The notes under the pieces are model-generated. The model had not been told where the DNA came from and made no database searches. It saw only the letters and a list, made by a program, of their open reading frames with translations. From positions 1 to 9,965 of the forward strand of contig NZ_UQKJ01000071.1 in assembly GCF_900541605.1 (NCBI RefSeq): a stretch of DNA of 9,965 bases. Reading direction: 5' to 3'. This document shows, one piece after another, positions 3,879 to 9,965 of this stretch; the stretch's first letter is position 1; each line of letters begins with the position of its first letter. A program made the translations under genes and the position numbers. This stretch comes from an uncultured Dialister sp. GTDB taxonomy: Bacteria > Bacillota > Negativicutes > Veillonellales > Dialisteraceae.

Positions 3879-5300
3879 ATGTATACAAGTATGGATGTTT
3901 ATGATGACAAACCGCATGAAGAGTGTGGGGTGTTTGGTATTTTTGACCGGGAACTGTCTGCGGTGCATGAAACCTATTATGGAATCTTTGCCCTGCAGCA
4001 CAGGGGACAGGAAAGTGCGGGCATAACCGTTTCCGACGGGAAGACCATGGAAACATTCCGGGGCATGGGACTGGTAACGGAAGTTTTCCACAACCTGCCG
4101 GAAAAGGAAGGACACATCGGCATCGGCCATGTGCGCTATTCCACCACCGGATCTTCCATTCCTGTGAATGTACAGCCCCTGCAGGCCGACAGCATTGACG
4201 GCCCTATGGCGCTGGCCCACAATGGGAACCTGGTGAACACGAAAAATCTTCGGAGACGGCTTCTCATGGATGGATCCACCTTCTCCACCACCATGGATAC
4301 GGAAGTTATTATCAAACTGCTGGCTCGGAGCCGCCGGGCTACGGAGGAAGAAAAATTCAAGGAGCTGATGGCGGAAATTCATGGTGCCTATGCCATCGTG
4401 GCCTGCACGAATGATGCTATCTACGGCTGCCGGGATCCCTTCGGCTATCGGCCCCTGGTCCTTGGCAAGACAGAACATGGCTGGGTGCTGGCATCGGAAA
4501 CGCCGGCCCTCGATGCCATTGATGCGAAATTCGTCCGGGATGTGCTGCCCGGAGAAATCGTGACCATCGATGATAATGGTGTCCGTTCCACCATGTACTG
4601 CCCGGTGGACAGCCACCGCCATGGCATCTGCTCCTTTGAATATATTTATTTTGCCCGCCCCGATTCTATCATGAATGGCCAGGATATTTACCGGGCCCGG
4701 CTGAATATGGGACGGAAGCTCTGGGAAGAGACCCACTATGAGGGGGACGTGGTCATGAGCGTGCCGGACTCCGGCAACGTGGCGGCCCTCGGATATTCCC
4801 AGGCCTCCGGTATTCCCTTCGTGGAAGGGCTTCTCAAAAATAAATACATGGGCCGTACCTTTATCCAGCCAGGCCAGAAGAAGAGAGAACGGGCTGTCCG
4901 GATGAAGCTGAATCCCATTCGTATGAATGTGGAAGGGAAGGACATTATCCTTGTGGACGATTCCATTGTCCGCGGCACTACCAGCGGTATCATCATTAAC
5001 CTTCTCAAAAATGCGGGAGCCAAATCAATCAAACTGTGCATCAGTTCCCCGCCTGTCCGGTATCCCTGCTTCTTCGGTATCGACACGGCGGAACGGAAAC
5101 AGCTGATTGCTGCGAAATATTCCACAGAGGAAATCTGCAAAATGATTGGCGCCGACGCCCTTCATTACCTGTCCCAGGAGGGACTGGCAGAATCCATTTC
5201 TGAAATTAAGGCATCGGACATGTGCTTTGCCTGCTTTGATGGGGTCTATCCGGAACCGGTTCCCCACAATGGCCTTGGCAGCATGGAAGATGAAGAGTAG
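3879..5300 (+). CDS. purF: Amidophosphoribosyltransferase PurF, iron-sulfur type
   Basis: First committed enzyme of purine synthesis: PRPP plus glutamine gives 5-phosphoribosylamine. The protein has 473 residues. The N-terminal glutaminase nucleophile is C16 in EECGVFGIF, so a 15-residue propeptide should be removed. Further N-terminal motifs are HRGQESAG (41-48), GHVRYST (83-89) and AHNGNLVN (113-120). The phosphoribosyltransferase domain carries the PRPP loop ILVDDSIVRGTTS (357-369). C251, C397, C449 and C452 match the four cluster ligands of the Bacillus subtilis enzyme, indicating a [4Fe-4S] cluster and probable oxygen sensitivity, as expected in an anaerobe. The B. subtilis type is subject to AMP/GMP feedback. 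AGGAGA lies 8 nt upstream of the chosen ATG; Met5 is a possible alternative start. The gene follows a structured 137-nt gap and is 8 nt ahead of purM. Confidence 0.97.
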   Translation: MYTSMDVYDDKPHEECGVFGIFDRELSAVHETYYGIFALQHRGQESAGITVSDGKTMETFRGMGLVTEVFHNLPEKEGHIGIGHVRYSTTGSSIPVNVQPLQADSIDGPMALAHNGNLVNTKNLRRRLLMDGSTFSTTMDTEVIIKLLARSRRATEEEKFKELMAEIHGAYAIVACTNDAIYGCRDPFGYRPLVLGKTEHGWVLASETPALDAIDAKFVRDVLPGEIVTIDDNGVRSTMYCPVDSHRHGICSFEYIYFARPDSIMNGQDIYRARLNMGRKLWEETHYEGDVVMSVPDSGNVAALGYSQASGIPFVEGLLKNKYMGRTFIQPGQKKRERAVRMKLNPIRMNVEGKDIILVDDSIVRGTTSGIIINLLKNAGAKSIKLCISSPPVRYPCFFGIDTAERKQLIAAKYSTEEICKMIGADALHYLSQEGLAESISEIKASDMCFACFDGVYPEPVPHNGLGSMEDEE

Positions 5301-5308
5301 GAGGAACC

Positions 5309-6367
5309 ATGAGCGAAAAGAAAAAAGGCCTGACCTATGCGGAAGCGGGCGTTGATATCGATGCAGGGGAAAGGGAAGTAGAACTGATCAAGAAGTCAGT
5401 ACAGGCTACCTATATTCCCGGCGTCATGGGCGACATCGGCGGCTTCGGCGGCCTGTTCCGCCTGAAAGATCATATGGGGGATGACCCGATTCTTGTTTCC
5501 GGTACCGATGGCGTAGGCACAAAGCTTCGTCTGGCTATCGAAATGGGTATCCATGATACCATTGGCCAGGACTGCGTGGCCATGTGCGTGAATGATGTCC
5601 TCGTACAGGGCGCCAAGCCCCTGTTCTTCCTGGACTACATTGCCACCGGCAAACTGGAACCGGAACTGATGGCAGAGATCGTGAAAGGTGTGGCCAATGC
5701 CTGCATCGAATCAGGCTGTGCCCTTCTGGGCGGTGAAACGGCAGAAATGGCCGGCTTCTACGGTAAAGGGGACTACGATGTGGCCGGCTTCTCTGTAGGT
5801 ATTGTGGACCGGAAAGACCTGATTACCGGGGAAACCATTGCTCCCGGCGATGTAATCCTCGGCCTGCCCTCCACTGGCGTCCATTCCAATGGGTACTCCC
5901 TGGTACGTCGTATTATCAGCGACAATGGCCTCTCCCTGGACAAAGTTTATGAAGGCCTGGATAAGCCACTGGGCGAAGTGCTCCTTACGCCGACCCGGCT
6001 CTACCCGAAGCCCATACTGCCCGTTATCCATGGCACAACGGTGAAGGGACTTGTCCACATCACCGGCGGCGGCTTCTACGACAATATTCCCCGCGTTCTC
6101 CCGAAGGGCACGAGGGCTGTGCTGGATGCGGAAAAGTGGCCGCTCCTTCCGATTTTCCCGTTCCTTATGAAACAGGGCGGCGTGGATCCCCATGAAATGT
6201 ACCGTACCTATAACTGCGGCCTTGGCATGCTTCTTATCCTTTCACGTGAAAATGCGGAAAAGGCAAAGGAAATTCTGGCATCCATGGATGAACCGGTCTA
6301 TGAAGTCGGCGAAATCACAGAAGGAAACCAGGATGTAGTTGTGACAGGTGGTCTTTTCAATGAGTAA
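5309..6367 (+). CDS. purM: AIR synthetase PurM
   Basis: Phosphoribosylformylglycinamidine cyclo-ligase closes the imidazole ring: FGAM plus ATP gives AIR. The protein has 352 residues, the standard length. Visible motifs are SGTDGVGTKLRLA (64-76), VNDVLVQGAKPLFFLDY (94-110), the glycine-rich ATP-site segment GGETAEMAGFY (141-151), GLPSTGVHSNGYSLVR (185-200) and HITGGGFYDNIPR (250-262). Its AGGAGG (5299-5304) overlaps the purF stop codon, and only 8 nt separate the genes. It overlaps purN by 8 nt. Its substrate-forming enzyme, FGAM synthetase (purL/purQ/purS), is not in this window. Confidence 0.97.
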   Translation: MSEKKKGLTYAEAGVDIDAGEREVELIKKSVQATYIPGVMGDIGGFGGLFRLKDHMGDDPILVSGTDGVGTKLRLAIEMGIHDTIGQDCVAMCVNDVLVQGAKPLFFLDYIATGKLEPELMAEIVKGVANACIESGCALLGGETAEMAGFYGKGDYDVAGFSVGIVDRKDLITGETIAPGDVILGLPSTGVHSNGYSLVRRIISDNGLSLDKVYEGLDKPLGEVLLTPTRLYPKPILPVIHGTTVKGLVHITGGGFYDNIPRVLPKGTRAVLDAEKWPLLPIFPFLMKQGGVDPHEMYRTYNCGLGMLLILSRENAEKAKEILASMDEPVYEVGEITEGNQDVVVTGGLFNE

Positions 6368-6980
6368 GAAACGGATTCTGATTTTTGCTTCCGGCTGCGG
6401 TTCCAATGCGGAAGCGATCCACGAAGCCACCGTCAATGGTACCGTCAATGGTACCGTGGTGGGAGTCATCTGCGACCATGCCGATGCCCAGGTGCTTGGG
6501 CGAGCTGCCCGCTGGGGAGTCCCTGCGACGGTGCTGGAACTGAAATCTTTTGAAAATAAGGATGCCTTCAATGAGGCCATCCTGAAGGCGGCAGAGTCCT
6601 ATAAACCGGACCTCATCTGCCTGGCCGGATATATGAGGATCTGCGGGGAAAACCTTATCCATGCATTCCCAAACAAAATTCTCAATATCCATCCAGCCCT
6701 TCTTCCCAGTTTCCGCGGACTCCATGCCCAGCGGCAGGCCGTAGAGGCAGGGGTGAAAGTGGCAGGATGCACTGTCCATTTCGTGGGTACCGGCCTCGAC
6801 GACGGCCCCATCATTACACAGGTGGCTGTGCCGGTCTACGATGATGATACAGAAGAAACCCTGTCCGACCGCATTCTCCAGCAGGAACATCCGGCCTATG
6901 TCAGGGCAGTTACTGCATTCTGCGCAGACCAGCTCAAAATTGAAGGCCATCATGTAAGCGGCATGCATGGCAGAAAATAA
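6360..6980 (+). CDS. purN: Phosphoribosylglycinamide formyltransferase PurN (10-formyl-THF dependent)
   Basis: Transfers a formyl group from 10-formyltetrahydrofolate to GAR. The protein has 206 residues, normal length. Visible motifs are the phosphate-binding SGCGSN (11-16), NIHPALLPSFRGLHAQRQA (109-127) with catalytic N109 and H111, and LDDGPII with the catalytic aspartate at D147 by alignment to E. coli D144. I chose the ATG that overlaps the end of purM (ATGAGTAA); a purine-rich AGGTGG lies 9 nt upstream. A GTG at 6348 in the same frame would add four residues, but the family normally begins close to the beta strand RILIFASG. Residues 24-33 read TVNGTVNGTV, encoded by a 12-bp tandem repeat. 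It is translationally coupled to purM by overlap. Confidence 0.96.
   Translation: MSKKRILIFASGCGSNAEAIHEATVNGTVNGTVVGVICDHADAQVLGRAARWGVPATVLELKSFENKDAFNEAILKAAESYKPDLICLAGYMRICGENLIHAFPNKILNIHPALLPSFRGLHAQRQAVEAGVKVAGCTVHFVGTGLDDGPIITQVAVPVYDDDTEETLSDRILQQEHPAYVRAVTAFCADQLKIEGHHVSGMHGRK
6429..6457 (+). repeat. 12-bp tandem repeat within purN
   Basis: ACCGTCAATGGT occurs twice in exact succession (6429-6440, 6441-6452), followed by ACCGT. It keeps the frame and encodes repeated TVNG. Aligned by eye, the segment is the same length as in E. coli PurN, so it is not clearly an insertion. Confidence 0.85.
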
Positions 6981-7021
6981 TTCTCCATTCTCTACTATAT
7001 TCAATCAAAGGGGGAGTCAAT

Positions 7022-8566
7022 ATGGCAATTAAAAGAGCCCTGATCAGTGTCTCCGATAAGACCGGGGTCGTAGAATTTGCAAAGGGACTTCATGACCTTG
7101 GCGTGGAAATTATTTCCACCGGCGGTACCATGAAGGCCATTGCAGCAGCAGGTATTCCGGTGAAATCTGTGTCCGAAGTGACCGGGTTCCCGGAAATGAT
7201 GGATGGCCGGGTAAAGACACTGCATCCCATGATCCATGGGGGTATCCTGGCTATCCGGGACAATCCGGAACACGTGAAGGCCATGAAGGAACATGGCATT
7301 AAAGGCATCGACCTGGTGGCCGTGAACCTGTATCCCTTCCGTGAAACCATTGCGAAACCCGGCGTTACCCGGGCGGAAGCCATTGAAAATATTGATATCG
7401 GCGGTCCCTCCATGGTCCGTGCGGCAGCGAAGAACTATAAATATGTCACCATCGTTGTGGATCCTTCCCAGTACGATGAAATCCTGGAACGGATTAAGAA
7501 TGACACCCTGGACGAAGATTTCCGTCTGAAGCTTTCCCGGAAAGCATTTCTCCATACCGGTCTCTATGACTGCGCTATCGCCAATTACCTCACCCAGGAA
7601 GTGGATGGAAAGAAAGATGTACTTCCTGATGTATACAGCAAAGCTTTCGTGAAAATCCAGGACCTTCGCTACGGTGAAAACCCGCACCAGAAGGCAGCTT
7701 TCTATAAGGACCCGGAAGCGAAAGGCGGCATTGCATCGGCAAAACAGCTCCATGGCAAGGAACTGTCCTACAATAATATTGTGGACATGGAAGCAGCCTG
7801 GGACCTGGTCAATGAATGGGATAAAGACCAGCCGGCCTGTGTTGTCATTAAACATACGAACCCCTGCGGTGCAGCTCTTGGCAAGGATGCCCTGGATGCA
7901 TTCACCCGGGCCTTCAATGCAGACAGCAAGTCCGCTTTCGGCGGCATTGTAGCTATGAACCAGGTCTGCGATAAGGCTACGGCAGAAGCCATGAAACCGA
8001 TTTTCTTTGAAGTCGTCATGGCTCCGAAGTTCACTCAGGAAGCACTGGATGTACTGGAAACAAAGAAGAACATCCGCCTCATCGAAGTACCGGCAGCGTT
8101 CAAGGAAGAACTGCAGCTCCACAAGGTTTCCGGCGGCCTCCTCGTACAGACTCCGGATAACAGTGCTGAAACAAGAAAGGACTGCAAAGTAGTCACCAAC
8201 AGGGCTCCTACGGAGGAAGAATGGCAGGCTATGGAATTTGCCTGGAAGATCGTTAAGCATGTGAAATCCAATGCCATCGTTCTCACCGGTAAGGACGTGA
8301 CATTCGGTGTCGGTGCTGGCCAGATGAACCGCGTAGGTTCTGCGGATATCGCTATTGCGGAGGCCGGTGAAAAAGCGAAGGGCTCCGTCATGAGTTCCGA
8401 TGCCTTCTTCCCCTTCGGCGATACCATTGAAGCAGCGGGCAAAGCTGGTGTCACAGCTGTTATCCAGCCTGGCGGCTCCATCAGGGACCAGGAATCCATT
8501 GATATGGCAAACAAGTACGGCATTGCCATGGTCTTCACAGGACATCGTCATTTCCGTCACAGTTAA
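7022..8566 (+). CDS. purH: Bifunctional AICAR transformylase / IMP cyclohydrolase PurH
   Basis: Catalyses the last two steps to IMP: formylation of AICAR by 10-formyl-THF, then cyclisation of FAICAR. The protein has 514 residues, the standard length. The N-terminal MGS-like cyclohydrolase domain (about 1-195) shows LISVSDKTG (8-16), STGGT (32-36), GRVKTLHPMIHGGIL (62-76) and IDIGGPSMVRAAAKN (124-138). The transformylase domain shows RYGENPHQKAAFY (216-228), KHTNPCG with its catalytic Lys-His pair (277-283) and SKSAFGGIVAMN (302-313), then KHVKSNAIV and VGAGQMNRV further on. A strong AGGGGGAG lies 5 nt ahead of the ATG. The gene follows purN by 41 nt and precedes purD by 14 nt. Confidence 0.98.
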   Translation: MAIKRALISVSDKTGVVEFAKGLHDLGVEIISTGGTMKAIAAAGIPVKSVSEVTGFPEMMDGRVKTLHPMIHGGILAIRDNPEHVKAMKEHGIKGIDLVAVNLYPFRETIAKPGVTRAEAIENIDIGGPSMVRAAAKNYKYVTIVVDPSQYDEILERIKNDTLDEDFRLKLSRKAFLHTGLYDCAIANYLTQEVDGKKDVLPDVYSKAFVKIQDLRYGENPHQKAAFYKDPEAKGGIASAKQLHGKELSYNNIVDMEAAWDLVNEWDKDQPACVVIKHTNPCGAALGKDALDAFTRAFNADSKSAFGGIVAMNQVCDKATAEAMKPIFFEVVMAPKFTQEALDVLETKKNIRLIEVPAAFKEELQLHKVSGGLLVQTPDNSAETRKDCKVVTNRAPTEEEWQAMEFAWKIVKHVKSNAIVLTGKDVTFGVGAGQMNRVGSADIAIAEAGEKAKGSVMSSDAFFPFGDTIEAAGKAGVTAVIQPGGSIRDQESIDMANKYGIAMVFTGHRHFRHS

Positions 8567-8580
8567 GAGGGGTTTTCCAA

Positions 8581-9858
8581 ATGAAGGTATTAGTAATTGG
8601 CAGCGGCGGCAGGGAGCATGCCCTGCTCTGGAGACTGGCACAGAGTCCGTCGGTGACGGAAGTCTATGCGATTCCGGGCAATGATGGCATGACCGATGTG
8701 GCCCATTTGATTCCTGTAAAGGGACATGAAGATATCCTGGATTTCGCAAGGCTCATGAAGGTGGATCTCACCGTGGCCGGCCCGGAAACGGTTCTGACCG
8801 ACGGTCTGGCAGATGAATTTGCAGCAGCGGGTCTTCCCTTCTTTGGCCCCTCCAAGGCGGCAGCCCGCATTGAAGGCTCTAAAGGATTTGCCAAGGACCT
8901 GATGAAGAAATACGGAATCCCCACGGCGGCCTATGAAGTCTTCACTGATGAAGATAAGGCTGTGGCTTACCTGAAGGCCAATAAGAAGTATCCTATCGTT
9001 ATCAAGGCGGACGGATTGGCTGCCGGCAAGGGTGTCATCATTGCCCAGACTGAAGACGAAGCAGTGAGTACGGTGAAGGATATGCTGGAAGGCCATTCCT
9101 TCGGCGGCGCCGGCCGTTCCATGGTCATTGAGGAATTTATGGAAGGGGAAGAGGCTTCAGTCCTCTGCTTCTGTGATGGCACCACAGTGGTGCCCATGGT
9201 TTCCTCCCAGGATCATAAACGGATTTTTGATGGCGATAAGGGACCGAATACCGGCGGCATGGGTGCCTATGCACCGGCTCCGGTGATGACAGACGACATG
9301 ATGGATGAAGTGAAGGTCAAAATCCTCCGCCCCATTGTGGCAACCATGAAAAAAGAGGGATACCCCTTCAAGGGATGCCTCTATGCAGGCCTTATGATTA
9401 CCGATGAAGGTCCGAAGGTGGTAGAATTCAACTGCCGCTTCGGCGACCCGGAAACGGAAGCAGTACTTCCCCTTTTCGACGGAGACCTGGCCCAGGTTAT
9501 GCTTGACTGCGTCAATGGAACCCTGACAAAGGAAGAAGTGAAGTGGAAAAAAGGCTGCGCCGTAGACGTAGTCCTGGCTTCTGAAGGGTATCCGTCTTCC
9601 CATTCCTCCGGAGAAGTTATCTCCGGCCTGGAGGATGCGAAGAAAGCAGGATGCCTCGTATTCCATGCCGGAACAACCCGGAAAAATGGAGAATACGTCG
9701 TCAACGGCGGCCGCGTACTGAATGTGGTGGCCCTGGCGCCGACCCTGGCAGAGGCAAAAGCCAAAGCCTATGAAGGGGTCTCCAAAATTCACTGGCAGGG
9801 GATGCAGTATCGTCACGATATTGCCGATAAGGGTCTGAAACACCTGAAGGAAAAATAA
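8581..9858 (+). CDS. purD: Phosphoribosylamine-glycine ligase PurD (GAR synthetase)
   Basis: ATP-grasp ligase joining 5-phosphoribosylamine and glycine to give GAR, the second step of the pathway, directly after PurF. The protein has 425 residues, typical length. Visible motifs are the N-terminal GSGGREHAL (7-15), AGPE (66-69), the ATP-grasp segment PIVIKADGLAAGKGV (138-152), EEFMEGEEASV (184-194), SSQDHKRIFDGDKGPNTGGMGAYAP (208-232, given here in part as key residues D211, H212, K213 and the GPNTGGMG loop) and the GARS signature RFGDPETE (286-293). A GAGGGG sequence precedes the ATG. It is the last gene of the operon; a strong terminator follows within 15 nt. Confidence 0.97.
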   Translation: MKVLVIGSGGREHALLWRLAQSPSVTEVYAIPGNDGMTDVAHLIPVKGHEDILDFARLMKVDLTVAGPETVLTDGLADEFAAAGLPFFGPSKAAARIEGSKGFAKDLMKKYGIPTAAYEVFTDEDKAVAYLKANKKYPIVIKADGLAAGKGVIIAQTEDEAVSTVKDMLEGHSFGGAGRSMVIEEFMEGEEASVLCFCDGTTVVPMVSSQDHKRIFDGDKGPNTGGMGAYAPAPVMTDDMMDEVKVKILRPIVATMKKEGYPFKGCLYAGLMITDEGPKVVEFNCRFGDPETEAVLPLFDGDLAQVMLDCVNGTLTKEEVKWKKGCAVDVVLASEGYPSSHSSGEVISGLEDAKKAGCLVFHAGTTRKNGEYVVNGGRVLNVVALAPTLAEAKAKAYEGVSKIHWQGMQYRHDIADKGLKHLKEK

Positions 9859-9868
9859 AGAAACTTTG

Positions 9869-9906
9869 GAAAGCCGCTGGAAATGGTTTCATTTCCGGCG
9901 GCTTTT
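9869..9906 (+). terminator. Intrinsic terminator of the purine operon
   Basis: AAAGCCGCTGGAAATG (9870-9885) pairs with CATTTCCGGCGGCTTT (9890-9905) through 16 bp with one G-U pair and a GTTT loop, extendable by one more G-U pair (9869/9906). The stem runs into TTTT. It starts 11 nt after the purD stop. The A-rich left flank is too weak to suggest efficient termination on the opposite strand. Confidence 0.92.
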
Positions 9907-9924
9907 CTGATGGAAATACAGGTG

Positions 9925-9965
9925 CCAATTGCGGTTTGTCGAGCTGTTGGTATTCGGCGCTGGCG
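9925..9965. repeat. Left end of a third inverted-repeat element copy, cut by window end
   Basis: It starts CCAATTGCGGTTTGTCGAG and continues through TTCGGCGC. This matches the left end of the complete element at 1575 with few differences, and it matches the reverse complement of the outer end at 118. It lies 19 bp past the purD terminator, again in an intergenic position. The rest of the copy is outside the window. Confidence 0.8.

Noticed and set aside
2851..4056. 401-codon open frame on the minus strand opposite purC and the start of purF
   Set aside because: It is the antisense of clear PurC and PurF sequence and has no recognisable domain. Similar long antisense frames opposite purF, purN, purH and purD were rejected for the same reason.
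6348..6359. GTG start for purN four codons upstream
   Set aside because: ATG at 6360 has suitable spacing to AGGTGG and fits the family N terminus; GTG would have no visible ribosome binding site of its own.

Overview
The window carries two transcription units that face away from each other. On the minus strand is serC (phosphoserine aminotransferase), read behind a T-box riboswitch leader. On the plus strand is a seven-gene de novo purine operon, purE-purC-purF-purM-purN-purH-purD. The T-box leader, AGGAGG-type ribosome binding sites, an iron-sulfur-type PurF and roughly 50% GC coding sequence point to a Bacillota. Negativicutes is my best guess, but only from general impression; no taxonomic marker is present.

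Layout. Positions 1-118 end with one arm of a dispersed inverted-repeat element that stops 5 bp short of the serC stop codon. serC occupies 124-1194 (minus). Its leader (about 1198-1515) has an upstream structural region and then two successive T-box/terminator modules. It is driven by a promoter with perfect consensus hexamers (1522-1551). A complete 251-bp copy of the inverted-repeat element fills 1575-1825. An AT-rich stretch leads to the purine promoter (1963-1991). The purine leader (about 1998-2287) holds two candidate intrinsic terminators and a 55-codon leader ORF that overlaps the second one. The seven pur genes run from 2288 to 9858. They are tightly packed from purF to purN, with structured gaps between purE/purC and purC/purF. 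A strong intrinsic terminator follows purD (9869-9906), and the left end of a third repeat copy begins at 9925 and runs out of the window.

How the genes work together. PurF makes phosphoribosylamine from PRPP and glutamine, PurD adds glycine, PurN formylates, PurM closes the imidazole ring, PurE places the carboxylate, PurC adds aspartate, and PurH does the last two steps to IMP. FGAM synthetase (purL/purQ/purS), adenylosuccinate lyase (purB) and purK are not in the window and must be elsewhere or replaced. SerC supplies serine, the source of glycine and one-carbon units used by PurD, PurN and PurH, so the neighbourhood makes metabolic sense even though the two units have separate promoters.

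The genes are ordinary housekeeping enzymes. The unusual material is in the non-coding DNA: the doubled T-box module, the two-terminator purine leader with no riboswitch that I recognise, and the dispersed foldback repeat. I see no mobile-element protein, CRISPR array, tRNA, rRNA or defence system.
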